In this document: positions 1-8,463 of the stretch, piece after piece
Layout: the number at the start of each line of letters is the position of its first letter
Position numbering within the stretch: position 1 is the first letter of the stretch
DNA from: Bacteroidales bacterium
Lineage (GTDB): Bacteria > Bacteroidota > Bacteroidia > Bacteroidales > P3
Length of the DNA stretch: 64,000 nucleotides
NCBI GenBank assembly: GCA_017439185.1
Contig: JAFRTM010000022.1
Coordinates: 1-64,000 of the forward strand
Direction: 5' to 3'
Position numbers and translations under genes: made by a program
The notes under the pieces: generated by a model
What the model saw: only the letters and a program-made list of their open reading frames with translations
Told to the model about the DNA's origin: nothing
The model's database searches: none

Positions 1-2
1 CC

Positions 3-1583
3 AAAAGCCTCACAGCGCGGCTGATGGACGAGAACACCGGAGTGCCGACCAATGTCAACTATGCCTACGGCTACACCTACAACAATGCCAAGCCCCACAC
101 TGTGAGGGAGGTACGGGACAGCTACAGCAATGATATGCACCTGCTGGAATGGGACGCCAACGGAAATCTGCAGTACTATTACTTCAAGAGTCCCGAGATG
201 GAACGGTGGCACTGCTGGGACGAGGACAACCGCCTGCAGGCGACCAGCGATAACCACAACACGGCATTTTATCAGTATGGTGCCGACGGCAACCGCGCTT
301 TGAAGCTCAGCGGCGAAAGTCAGCAGATGAGCAACAACGGCAACTACCACTACTTCGCGCAACTCAACCAGGTCACACTCTACCCGTCGCCGCATATAGT
401 AGTGGACGGACATGGCTATACCAAGCACTATTATGCCGACAATGAGCGGATATGCAGCCGGATAGGCGGAGGCGGCATTGAAGGGCTGTACTTGCCCACC
501 GACTCGGTGACAGCCAGGATGTTGAAGTATAAGCCGGCAGAAAACGCCATGCAAGCCGCACAGGCAGGCCAGTGTGCCATGGCAAGTGTCAGTGTGCCGT
601 CAAACACCTTGGGAATAATGGCCGACATGCAGACTGTGCAATCTGCCGAAAATGACATCTATTTTGTCCACAGCGACCACCTCGGCAGTGCCAGCTGGGT
701 GACCAACCTCAGCGGTCAGCCGATACAGCACCTGCAGTACCTGCCTTACGGAGAGAGCTATATAGACCAAAGGAGTAGTACCTTCCATGAGAGATACACC
801 TTTACGGGCAAAGAAAAAGACTCAGAATCAGGCTATTACTACTTCGGTGCGAGGTACTTTATGCCAAACTTGAGTATCTGGAACTCGGTGGATCCGATGG
901 CTGACAAGTACCCCAGTTTAAGCCCGTACAACTACTGCGCCTGGAATCCGATGAAGTTGGTTGATCCTAATGGAGAAGAAATAGTCATTAAGGATGGGAA
1001 TAATACATACTACTACAAGAATGGCTCTGTTTATTTAAAGCATGGAAGAGTTCCCGTGGATAGAATGTTAGGGAAGGAGGCCAGCATAATAAAGAACAAC
1101 CTTGACAAAATGTTGAAGCATACATCTGGAAAGAAAGTGATTAAGCGGTTAACGATGAGTAAACAGCTGTACACTATTGCAGCAGATGGGAAAACTGGAG
1201 AAGGAAACTATAGTGCCAGAAGAAATAAAGTAACTTTGGTCGGAGGTGAATCGAATACATTAGAAGCTCTGTCACATGAAATTTTTCATGCATATCAAGA
1301 CGATTACGGAAGAAAACCAAGAACTGTTTATAACGAGGTTGAGGCCTATGTCTTTAGCAGCATGATATCCAATAAACTGGCTGCTGGCATCAAGAGTACG
1401 AATAATAGCGAATACAATACTCATGGATTGAATTTGATAAAGGGGTTTAATAGTGAAAGTTTTAACTACCTAGTTAGTCATTTCCGGAGGGATTCTTCCG
1501 CTAATTTTAAGGGTACTTATAACGGATATGGTTATAACCCAGGCAGCTATACTCTTGGTCAAAGTTTATTAAAAGACTTATAA
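3..1583 (+). CDS. RHS-repeat protein with C-terminal zincin-like metallopeptidase tip (5' end lies outside the window)
   Basis: The frame is open to the left edge, so the first ATG at 24 is internal and the gene begins before the window. The N-terminal part carries YD/RHS repeats. At about 650-965 comes the RHS core, with YFVHSDHLGSASWVT, LPYGE, FTGKEKDSESGYYYFGARYF and the closing NPMKLVDPNGEE. In this family the core marks the end of the shell, and the tip that follows is a variable toxin. The tip (about 970-1583) contains HEIFHAYQ (HExxH at 1275-1289) and a downstream NEVEAY that could supply the third, glutamate zinc ligand, so a zincin-type peptidase is likely. Its target is unknown. The tip is clearly richer in A+T than the core, as expected for an exchanged toxin module. 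A lipoprotein gene starts 4 bases after the stop and is probably the immunity gene. Confidence 0.85.
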   Translation, partial: KSLTARLMDENTGVPTNVNYAYGYTYNNAKPHTVREVRDSYSNDMHLLEWDANGNLQYYYFKSPEMERWHCWDEDNRLQATSDNHNTAFYQYGADGNRALKLSGESQQMSNNGNYHYFAQLNQVTLYPSPHIVVDGHGYTKHYYADNERICSRIGGGGIEGLYLPTDSVTARMLKYKPAENAMQAAQAGQCAMASVSVPSNTLGIMADMQTVQSAENDIYFVHSDHLGSASWVTNLSGQPIQHLQYLPYGESYIDQRSSTFHERYTFTGKEKDSESGYYYFGARYFMPNLSIWNSVDPMADKYPSLSPYNYCAWNPMKLVDPNGEEIVIKDGNNTYYYKNGSVYLKHGRVPVDRMLGKEASIIKNNLDKMLKHTSGKKVIKRLTMSKQLYTIAADGKTGEGNYSARRNKVTLVGGESNTLEALSHEIFHAYQDDYGRKPRTVYNEVEAYVFSSMISNKLAAGIKSTNNSEYNTHGLNLIKGFNSESFNYLVSHFRRDSSANFKGTYNGYGYNPGSYTLGQSLLKDL

Positions 1584-1587
1584 AAGT

Positions 1588-2157
1588 ATGAAATCCATTC
1601 TTAAGATAATAGGATACTTTGCTTTGTTTACTACATTGTGGTCGTGTGGTTGTAATCAGAGTGAGATGGACTCCGACGTGGTTGAGGATTATTTCGAAGT
1701 TGATGTTTTGGTGCCAAATGAAGAAACCTTTTCCGAAATAGGTGAAAAAACTTCTAACTGGACATTTTATTGTCTCCTTGATGACAAAGACTCTATCTGT
1801 ATGCATATAGAGTGTTTTGCCATTTGGAACGTGTCACGTAATAAAGACCCCCATGCGATAAAAATCATAGAGGTAGATACGAGTTGGTTCTATTTGACTA
1901 TTCATGACGGATCAGAGTATATTATGAGTTGGCGTAATCAGTCAGACAGACCTCTATTATGGGCTATAAAAACAATATTGGATACAAGCACATACTCTTT
2001 GGTTTGTATAAATCATGATTACGTTTCTCCTCAAACCTTATTAAATGATTATATCGATTCTGTTGTGGAAACGAAAATCTCTTTTAAAATGTGTTTTAAA
2101 AAAGATGATATTCCTATTGTTCCAGATATGCAGTCCGGAACTTCCCAGAAAAACTAA
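1588..2157 (+). CDS. lipoprotein, probable immunity protein of the RHS toxin
   Basis: This 189-residue protein starts 4 bases after the RHS stop codon, so the two are almost certainly cotranscribed. It opens with a lipoprotein signal (MKSILKIIGYFALFTTLWSC) whose lipobox Cys is residue 20. The mature part is acidic and soluble and belongs to no family I recognise. A small gene directly after an RHS tip normally encodes the cognate immunity protein; that is established for polymorphic toxins and is inference here. A lipid anchor would place it in the periplasm or on the outer membrane, which suggests the toxin acts, or must be neutralised, in the envelope. Low GC like the toxin tip supports transfer of the pair as a unit. 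Confidence 0.65.
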   Translation: MKSILKIIGYFALFTTLWSCGCNQSEMDSDVVEDYFEVDVLVPNEETFSEIGEKTSNWTFYCLLDDKDSICMHIECFAIWNVSRNKDPHAIKIIEVDTSWFYLTIHDGSEYIMSWRNQSDRPLLWAIKTILDTSTYSLVCINHDYVSPQTLLNDYIDSVVETKISFKMCFKKDDIPIVPDMQSGTSQKN

Positions 2158-2194
2158 GCTTGGATTGCAGAGGGATTTCATTTGACGAAAACTC

Positions 2195-2309
2195 TGCTAT
2201 TTTATTCGTTTTTCGTATCTTTTTTCCTGGTGGAAAGAAGATACTTGGACTCAAAAATATACAAAAAAACTTCGTTTTTCTTGCTATTTTATTCGTTTTT
2301 CGTATCTTT
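2195..2309 (+). repeat. 28-bp direct repeat carrying a promoter-like box (2195-2222 and 2282-2309)
   Basis: Two perfect 28-base copies, beginning TGCTATTTTATTCG and ending CGTATCTTT, lie 87 bases apart. Each ends in TATCTTT. Only the second copy is followed by G, completing the TAnnTTTG consensus; the first continues TTTTCC. The layout looks like a duplicated promoter in which only the proximal copy is intact. Confidence 0.8.
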
Positions 2310-2310
2310 G
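2303..2310 (+). promoter_or_regulatory. Bacteroidota -7 promoter element TATCTTTG
   Basis: TATCTTTG followed by CA matches the Bacteroidota -7 consensus TAnnTTTG. A TTG at 2281-2283 lies at about the right distance for the -33 element. The ATG of the next gene is 11 bases downstream, so this box probably decides that start (2322). Confidence 0.6.
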
Positions 2311-2321
2311 CAGTCCCGATT

Positions 2322-2612
2322 ATGAAGAAAAATATAGCCATAATAGTGATGCTGGCGTTGTACGCGGCGGTGTGGAGCCAGGAGGTGAGCTATCCCTGCC
2401 AGAAGCTGATGGAGACGGTGCAGAACGCGGAGCAGGAGACGGTGTCGATGCGCTACGCCACGCTGTACGCCATGCCGCTGGTGACTATAAACCGCGGGGG
2501 ATATACGAAGCATTATTTCGAAGGCGGCCACCGGGTGTGTACGGCTGTCGGGGGCGGCTTCGGCGGGGTGGACTGGAGCGCGGTGGAGGAGCAGGCAGGA
2601 AGTGAAAATTGA
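2322..2612 (+). CDS. short exported RHS-related protein, probably a truncated RHS gene
   Basis: This 96-residue protein starts at the ATG just after a good -7 box; a longer in-frame reading from 2160 would run across the promoter and is unlikely. Residues 1-20 (MKKNIAIIVMLALYAAVWSQ) form a signal peptide. Near the C-terminus GYTKHYFEGGHRVCTAVGGG resembles GYTKHYYADNERICSRIGGG in the upstream RHS protein (around 413-475). The rest is too short for a repeat shell or a toxin. It could be an RHS gene with a large internal deletion, or a silent cassette. Codons are unusually G-ending compared with the neighbouring toxin tip. Downstream lies repetitive non-coding DNA. Confidence 0.5.
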   Translation: MKKNIAIIVMLALYAAVWSQEVSYPCQKLMETVQNAEQETVSMRYATLYAMPLVTINRGGYTKHYFEGGHRVCTAVGGGFGGVDWSAVEEQAGSEN

Positions 2613-2752
2613 AAGTGGATATGTTGATATGTTAAAAGTGGGCAGTGGCCAGTGGGCAGTAGTCAGTGGGAGAATCTATAGAATCAATAGAAACTATAGA
2701 AATGATAGGGGGGATAGTGGCTATAGGGACTATAGTGGGCAATGGTCGGAGG

Positions 2753-3157
2753 TTTGCTCTTCGAGCAAGACGTTTCCTTGGCTTTGTTTCGTAAGACCCA
2801 TTCTTGACTCGGCATAGAAATGACTTTCTCTGCTCTCGTTTTGGAATGGGGCCGGTAATGTAAGCGAGTTTCCATTACTCTCGCTTATCGGAAACGGCCA
2901 GTGGTCAGTGGGCAGTTAAAATTGAAAATTGAAAGTTTTTTGCTGCGCAAAAGACGTTATCTCGACTTTGTTTCGCAAGACCCATTCTTGACTCGGCATA
3001 GAAATGACTTTCTCTGCTCTCGTTTTGGAATGGGCTCGGCAATGTAAGCGAGCTTACATTACTCTCGTTTTTCGGAAACGGTTTTTGCTGCGCAAAAGAC
3101 GTTTTCTTGGCTTCGGCAATGTAAGCGAGCTTCCATTGCTCTCGCTTTTCGGAAACG
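2753..3157. repeat. three structured direct-repeat units (A 2753-2896, B 2936-3080, C 3082-3157)
   Basis: Units A and B are about 145 bases and nearly identical over their centre (TTGACTCGGCATAGAAATGA and flanks); C lacks about 70 internal bases. Each begins with a small perfect hairpin: TTGCTC-TTC-GAGCAA in A, TTTTGC-TGC-GCAAAA in B and C. Each ends with a second one, TAAGCGAG paired with CTCGCTTA in A, before CGGAAACG. The stem bases of the first hairpin differ between units but still pair. The surrounding gap (2613-3222) also holds degenerate AGTGG-CAGT and AAAATTGAAA tracts. I see no supported gene in the gap. Confidence 0.7.
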
Positions 3158-3222
3158 TTGAAAGTGGTCAGTGGGAGGTAGTGTGCCGCCGGCACACATG
3201 GTTACCGGACTCCACTCAATAA

Positions 3223-6117
3223 TCAGTGTTTCAGGTTGGCGTAGAGTATTTCTATCGGGTGGTGGGCTTTTACGCCTGTGCCGTCGAGTATCTGCTGGCG
3301 GCAGGAGGTGCCGGGAGCGGATACCAGTGCTGGCGTGCCTTTGGCGGCCACCGCGCGGCGCACGGTGGGGAAGAGTACCTGCTCGCCTATCGCCAACGAG
3401 GTCTTGTAATGCTCCTTCTCATAGCCGAACGACCCCGCCATACCGCAGCAGCCACTGGGGATGCGGTGGACCACGGCCCCTGGGAGCAGGGAGAACATCT
3501 CCACCGTCTTCTCGACGCCTACGAGCGCTTTCTGGTGACAGTGGCCATGGAGCCAAATCTCCAGCGGGCGGTCGCTGAAATCACGGGCGGTGATGTTGCC
3601 TTTCGCCACCTCGCGCACCAGGAACTCGTCGTAGAGCAGGGCGTTGGCCGCAAGCCTCCGGGCGTCGGAACGCATAGAGGGAGGGACGAGGTCGGGGTAC
3701 TCGTCGCGGAACGAGAGGATGCAGGAGGGCTCTATGCCGACGAGCGGGGTCTCGGAGGAGACGAGGTCTTTGAGCAGTTCCACGTTTCGCACGGCGAAGC
3801 GCCTGGCCAGCTTGAGGCAGCCTTTGGATATGGCGGCGCGGCCGCTCTCCACATGGCGAGGGATTTCGACCTGATAGCCCAGCCTGGTCAGCAGGCGGGC
3901 GAAAGTCAAGCCGATCTCCGCCTCCTGATAGTTGGTGAACTCGTCGGCGAAGAGATAGACCTTGCCTTTGCTCGGCTTGGCGCCACGGCACTGGCGGGAG
4001 ACGAGCTGGCGCATGGTGTAGCGGCTGAGCGACGGGATGGAGCGCTTGGACGAGAAGCGCACGATTCCCTTTATCACCGACGACGACAGGCTCCACGACG
4101 CCATCAGGTTATAGAGCGGGCGGACCAGGTGGCCCAGCCTTTCCACGTAAGCCATGCGCGCCACCATCCACGACCGCAGCGGAGTGCCGTGGCGGTCGTA
4201 GATTTGCTGGAGGAGCTCGCTGCGAATCTTTGTCATATCGACGTTGGACGGGCATTCGCCCCGGCACCCTTTGCAGGCCAGGCAGCTGTCGAGCATGGCC
4301 TTGACCTCCTGCGAGGAGAGGGTGCGCCCTTCGATGCCGTTGGTGAGCACCTCGCGCAATATGTTGGCCCTGGCCCGGGTGGAGAAGAGCTCGTCGTGAG
4401 TGACCTTGTAGGCGGGGCAGAGGACGCCGCCCATTGCCGACGACTTGCGGCAGTCGCCCGCCCCGTTGCACTGCTCGATAGAGCACATCAGGGCATGGCA
4501 CTGGGAGCTTACGCCGCTGGCCCCTTCCACCTGGCACTCGTCGAAGGCGGCACGCCAGTTGTAATAGGTCTTGAGGAGCTGCTGTCCGGCTTTGTAGGGC
4601 TGGTTCGCGGCAAAGCGCAGCGAGGTGTCCATAGGCGGGGTATCGACAATCTTGCCGCGGTTGAACACCCCGTCGGGGTCCCAGCAGGATTTAAGCTGGC
4701 GCATGAGCTGGTAGCACTCTTCGCCATAGACCAGCGGTATGAACTCGCCGCGCAGCCGGCCGTCGCCATGTTCGCCGCTGAGGCTGCCGTGGTGTTTCTT
4801 GACCAGGAGGGCGGTCTCGTAGGCCACCTGGCGGAAGAGGTCGCGGTCGTGGGGGGTCTTGATGTTCAGTATCGGGCGCAGGTGGAGCTCGCCGGTGCCG
4901 ATATGGCCATAATAGACACAGCGGAGGCCGAGACGGTCGAGCATAGAGCGGAAATCGGCCATATAAGCCGGCAGGCGGTCGGGGGAGACGGCGGTGTCCT
5001 CGATAACGCCAATAGGCTTGGCGTCGCCCTTCATGCCGCTGAGCACGCCGAGACCAGCCTTGCGCAGCGCCCAGACACGCTGTATGTCGTCGCCATAGAC
5101 GCGGGTGTTGCAGTAGGCGAGGCCGCTCTGGGTGACCTCGTGCTCGAAGGCCGAAGCCTGGAGTTCCATGTCGTCGCCGTTGAACTCGGCGATGATGATG
5201 GCGGCGGGATTGCCGTTGACGAAGAAGCGGTTGCGGTCCTGCGCCCTGTTGTTGCGGCAGAGGTCGAGGATCTGTCCGTCCATCAGCTCCACCGCCACGG
5301 GGTGGTGCCGCAGGGCTGCGAGATTGGCCAAGAAACTGTCTTCGAGAGAGTTGCAGTGGGCACAGACCACCATAGTATTGTTTGGCGGCAGCGGGTCGAG
5401 CGACAGCGTCAGCTCGGTGACGAAGGCGAGAGTGCCCTCCGAGCCTGCCAGAAGCTTACATATATCTATGCCTTGTTCAATAGCCTCGTCGATGGCGTAG
5501 CCGCAGCTGCGACGGCGAAGGCTGCGGTCGGGGTAGTTGTCGGTAATCTGCCGGCATATCTTTTCGTCGGACTGCCAAGTTTCCAGCTGGTCATAGATGC
5601 GATGCCAGAGGTCGCTGCCATTGCGGTCGGAGGTGTCGAACTCCGAGCCGTCGGAGAGGACCCCTTTCACCGATATCACGTGATGGCGTGTGCTGCCGTA
5701 GATGAGCGAATGCGAGCCGCACGAGTTGTTGCCGAACATGCCGCCGATGCAGCAGCGGTTGCTCGTAGAGGTCTCGGGGCTGAAGAAGAGGCCGTAGGGC
5801 TTCAGCGCGAGGTTCAGCTCGTCACGCACCACGCCAGGCTGGAGCCTCACCCAACGCTCTTGGGCGTTGATTTCAAGTATCTTGGTGAAGTGTTTGCTGA
5901 TATCCACTACGATGCCGCTGCCCACCACCTGACCCGCTATAGAAGTGCCTGCGGCACGCGGGATGAGGCAAGTGTCCAGCTGCCGGGCTTTGGCAATCAA
6001 GGCTTTGATGTCCTTCACCGACTCGGGATAGGCCACGCCGAGAGGTAGCTCACGGTAGGCGCTGGCGTCGGTGGCGTAGGCTATACGATGACTATTGTCT
6101 GTGAGGATCTGCACCAT
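3223..6117 (-). CDS. FAD-linked and 4Fe-4S-containing D-2-hydroxyacid dehydrogenase (YdiJ/Dld2-like)
   Basis: This 964-residue protein fuses a GlcD-type FAD-binding dehydrogenase (about residues 1-480; PRAAGTSIAGQVVGSGIVVD, GGMFGNNSCGSHS, SGEHGDGRLRGEF) to an iron-sulfur and CCG-type C-terminal half. CLACKGCRGECP (near residue 612) is a 4Fe-4S ligand set, an earlier Cys cluster is near 540, and GCCGMAGSFG (near 890) is the cysteine-rich redox motif. Such proteins oxidise D-lactate, glycolate or D-2-hydroxyglutarate and pass electrons to the membrane quinone pool. It begins 4 bases after the preceding glycosyltransferase gene and closes the ligase/WbpB/WbpE operon. The WbpB/WbpE reaction pair makes D-2-hydroxyglutarate, so that substrate is favoured here by context. 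The substrate is inference; the enzyme class is secure. Confidence 0.88.
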   Translation of the reverse strand: MVQILTDNSHRIAYATDASAYRELPLGVAYPESVKDIKALIAKARQLDTCLIPRAAGTSIAGQVVGSGIVVDISKHFTKILEINAQERWVRLQPGVVRDELNLALKPYGLFFSPETSTSNRCCIGGMFGNNSCGSHSLIYGSTRHHVISVKGVLSDGSEFDTSDRNGSDLWHRIYDQLETWQSDEKICRQITDNYPDRSLRRRSCGYAIDEAIEQGIDICKLLAGSEGTLAFVTELTLSLDPLPPNNTMVVCAHCNSLEDSFLANLAALRHHPVAVELMDGQILDLCRNNRAQDRNRFFVNGNPAAIIIAEFNGDDMELQASAFEHEVTQSGLAYCNTRVYGDDIQRVWALRKAGLGVLSGMKGDAKPIGVIEDTAVSPDRLPAYMADFRSMLDRLGLRCVYYGHIGTGELHLRPILNIKTPHDRDLFRQVAYETALLVKKHHGSLSGEHGDGRLRGEFIPLVYGEECYQLMRQLKSCWDPDGVFNRGKIVDTPPMDTSLRFAANQPYKAGQQLLKTYYNWRAAFDECQVEGASGVSSQCHALMCSIEQCNGAGDCRKSSAMGGVLCPAYKVTHDELFSTRARANILREVLTNGIEGRTLSSQEVKAMLDSCLACKGCRGECPSNVDMTKIRSELLQQIYDRHGTPLRSWMVARMAYVERLGHLVRPLYNLMASWSLSSSVIKGIVRFSSKRSIPSLSRYTMRQLVSRQCRGAKPSKGKVYLFADEFTNYQEAEIGLTFARLLTRLGYQVEIPRHVESGRAAISKGCLKLARRFAVRNVELLKDLVSSETPLVGIEPSCILSFRDEYPDLVPPSMRSDARRLAANALLYDEFLVREVAKGNITARDFSDRPLEIWLHGHCHQKALVGVEKTVEMFSLLPGAVVHRIPSGCCGMAGSFGYEKEHYKTSLAIGEQVLFPTVRRAVAAKGTPALVSAPGTSCRQQILDGTGVKAHHPIEILYANLKH

Positions 6118-6121
6118 AGAA

Positions 6122-7348
6122 TCAAGAGGTTATAGCTTTTATGAAGCGAGCGGCGAGAGTGGAGTATTCCAGGTTGGCCACCGCGTAGTCGTAGCCCCTT
6201 CGCCCCATCGTGGACCTCTCCTCGACGCCCATCTGCGAGAGCTGGCGGATGGCACGGGTCACCTTCTCAACATTCTCGGCCTCGACCTGGATGCCGCAGC
6301 CGCAGCGTTCCACCACGCTCTCCGGCTCGTCGACCGACATCACTATCGGCTTCGAGGAGAGCATATAGTCCGTCATCTTGTTGAACGACGTGCCGTAACG
6401 GTGGAGTTCCGAGTGGACGCCACCCATATAGCATATATCGAAATTCTCTATCACCTTTGGAATCAGCTGCTTGTCGACCGCAGGGAGGAAATAGACGTTG
6501 GCCAGCTCCTTGGCGTGCGAGAGCTTTATGAGGTCCTCTTTCTGTGTGCCTTGGCCGACGAGGACGAAGGCAAGGCGCTTGTTCCCCCGCAGCTGGTCGG
6601 CCGCCTCGATGAACACATGCATGGCCGTAGAAGCCGTGTGGCCGCCCACGTAGCCGACCACCATACGGCCCTCCTTCTTTATCTGCTGGAACAGCGCGCT
6701 ATGCTCGGAAGGCAGTGCCAGTTTCTCCACATCGCGCCATTCCTCGGCCAGATAGCCGTTGGGGACACAGGCGAAGCGCTTGCTGTCGAGCCCGTGGCGC
6801 TGCATGTGAGGGAACGCCTTGTCCAGCATCGAGACCACCTTGTCGCAATGCCTGTAGGCGTAGTTCTCGGCCTGCTGCAGGAGCCATATAAAAGGATGAT
6901 ATTTGGAATAGCCGCCTATCAACATCGGCGAGAGCGGCCACAGGTCGTGCACCTCATAGACGAGCTTCGCGTTATATTGCCGGGCTATTTTCCTTGCAGG
7001 GTAGATGTCAAATGGGTAAGTGGAGGAGGCGATGACCGCGTCGGGTACAAATCCGCCGAGATAGGACTTACTGTTCATCCACAGCTTGGCGACAAACTGC
7101 AACATCGACAGAACTCTCTTCAGTCCGTTGCCTTTATATTCCAGGGTCTTGATCCAGTGATAGAGGACACCGTCGAGGTTTTCGCTTCCGGATCGTTCCG
7201 GCTGCCGCTTGCGCAAGTGGGAGAAGGTGCCGCCGAGGATGAGCACCTTGTGGCCCGCCTTGACCCATTCCCGCGACATATAGTAAGGGCGGAACTCCAT
7301 CCCATACTTAGGAGCGCCGGCGTAATGATTAATGAGCAGTATGTTCAT
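6122..7348 (-). CDS. GT4-family glycosyltransferase
   Basis: This 408-residue GT-B fold protein has a WbuB-like layout. The N-terminal acceptor half starts MNILLINHYAGAPKYGMEFR and contains LVYEVHDLWPLSPM; the C-terminal nucleotide-sugar half contains GYVGGHTASTAMHVFIEAAD and the late acidic motif VDEPESVVE. There are no membrane segments, so it should act at the inner face of the cytoplasmic membrane, adding a sugar to the lipid-linked repeat unit. The gaps to the genes on either side are 4-5 bases, which indicates one transcript with the second glycosyltransferase and the WbpE-like aminotransferase. The sugar it transfers cannot be read from sequence; a di-amino uronic acid or a fucosamine-type sugar would fit the company it keeps. 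Confidence 0.85.
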   Translation of the reverse strand: MNILLINHYAGAPKYGMEFRPYYMSREWVKAGHKVLILGGTFSHLRKRQPERSGSENLDGVLYHWIKTLEYKGNGLKRVLSMLQFVAKLWMNSKSYLGGFVPDAVIASSTYPFDIYPARKIARQYNAKLVYEVHDLWPLSPMLIGGYSKYHPFIWLLQQAENYAYRHCDKVVSMLDKAFPHMQRHGLDSKRFACVPNGYLAEEWRDVEKLALPSEHSALFQQIKKEGRMVVGYVGGHTASTAMHVFIEAADQLRGNKRLAFVLVGQGTQKEDLIKLSHAKELANVYFLPAVDKQLIPKVIENFDICYMGGVHSELHRYGTSFNKMTDYMLSSKPIVMSVDEPESVVERCGCGIQVEAENVEKVTRAIRQLSQMGVEERSTMGRRGYDYAVANLEYSTLAARFIKAITS

Positions 7349-7353
7349 AACAA

Positions 7354-8463
7354 TTAGTTAATGGCCTTTTCGACGACCGAAGAGTATATATCAAACAGTA
7401 TCTTCTCTTGGGTTGACCAAGAATAGTATTTCTCAACAGCCTGTCGGCCATTGTCTCCCTTTTGCCGTGCTATTTCCTTGTTTTCCATAAAGAAGTTTAT
7501 TGCCTTGGCGATGGCGTTGACGTCATGGGGATCTATGCACACGCCACAATCGTTACCTTCGATAATTTCCTTCCAGATATCAAAATCAGTCGCTATCACG
7601 GGAATGCCCGCTTGCATATACTCAAATATCTTCAACACGCCAAGAGATCCTTTTCTGTATCCGACATTAGGCAAATAGTCAAGCAACGCCAGGCCGGCCG
7701 TAGATGCCTGTATATAGGAGGCGCACTCAGAATGGGGCAATACCCCGTCGTAAGAAACCTTATCCCAGTTGGGCAAGGCTTTCAACGTGTCCATGTAACT
7801 TATCGGATCGCACAGACCTGCCACACGGTATTTTACATTCAGTCCCGTCAGTGCATTGATAATGTTTTCATGCATGTATTTCGCACTGACGCCACCAGTA
7901 AAACAAATGCTGTCCTCCCATTTGCGATTGTCCTGTGTTGTGGCTATTACGGGGAAATTGGTCACCTGGAAGGTTTTGCTGTTTATTTTCCGGAGTCTGT
8001 CGACAATAACAGGGGTTACGCTGATGATCGCATCGAATCTTTTCAGCGCATAGGCCTCGTAGCATGCATAAAGTCTGGAGAAAATCTTTGCTATAGGTCT
8101 TGGCAGCCATTCTTTTGTGAGTAGCTGTTGCGGCACGTCTTCGTGGGAGTCGAATATCACGATCTTGCCTTTTCTCTTGAGCCTCAACCCTACAGGCAAA
8201 AGTTCGGGATCATGGAGATGATAGCTAACAGCATCGATGGAAAGCGCCTTCTTCAATATTTCCCGCTGATGGAAGAGTCTTTTAATACGGCCTTTCGGTA
8301 TCTTGAGACCCGCCATGTTGACTCCGTTCTTGACAGTGTCCTCCACATTGGGCGCAATAAGCCACACTTCATATTTTTTTGCCAAAGAGCAGCACTCTTT
8401 GTGGAAGATCCTGACATCATACGGCGGATGGACAGAGGTTATATGGCAGACTCTTATCGGCAT
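7354..8463 (-). CDS. GT4-family glycosyltransferase
   Basis: This 369-residue glycosyltransferase has an N-terminal half with ITSVHPPYDVRIFHKEC, YHLHDPELLPVGL and IFDSHEDVPQ. The C-terminal half has VSAKYMHENIINAL, GSLGVLKIFEYMQAGIPVIA and the sugar-nucleotide loop region before the stop. The family transfers sugars from UDP or GDP donors to lipid-linked oligosaccharides in the cytoplasm. Its first codons overlap the end of the upstream aminotransferase gene by 10 bases, a strong sign of translational coupling. The gene is noticeably richer in A+T than the aminotransferase before it, as is common for glycosyltransferases exchanged between surface-polysaccharide loci. Its position beside WbpB/WbpE homologues suggests it handles the amino sugar they make. 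Confidence 0.83.
   Translation of the reverse strand: MPIRVCHITSVHPPYDVRIFHKECCSLAKKYEVWLIAPNVEDTVKNGVNMAGLKIPKGRIKRLFHQREILKKALSIDAVSYHLHDPELLPVGLRLKRKGKIVIFDSHEDVPQQLLTKEWLPRPIAKIFSRLYACYEAYALKRFDAIISVTPVIVDRLRKINSKTFQVTNFPVIATTQDNRKWEDSICFTGGVSAKYMHENIINALTGLNVKYRVAGLCDPISYMDTLKALPNWDKVSYDGVLPHSECASYIQASTAGLALLDYLPNVGYRKGSLGVLKIFEYMQAGIPVIATDFDIWKEIIEGNDCGVCIDPHDVNAIAKAINFFMENKEIARQKGDNGRQAVEKYYSWSTQEKILFDIYSSVVEKAIN

Noticed and set aside
2602-2817. Small open frames over the AGTGG/CAGT repeat tracts.
   Set aside because: They are built from repeats, lack starts near promoters, and continue across the structured repeat units.
3226-6048. A 940-residue open frame on the plus strand opposite the FAD/Fe-S dehydrogenase gene.
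   Set aside because: It mirrors the third-position bias of the minus-strand gene, has no family motifs, and the minus-strand protein has complete domains.
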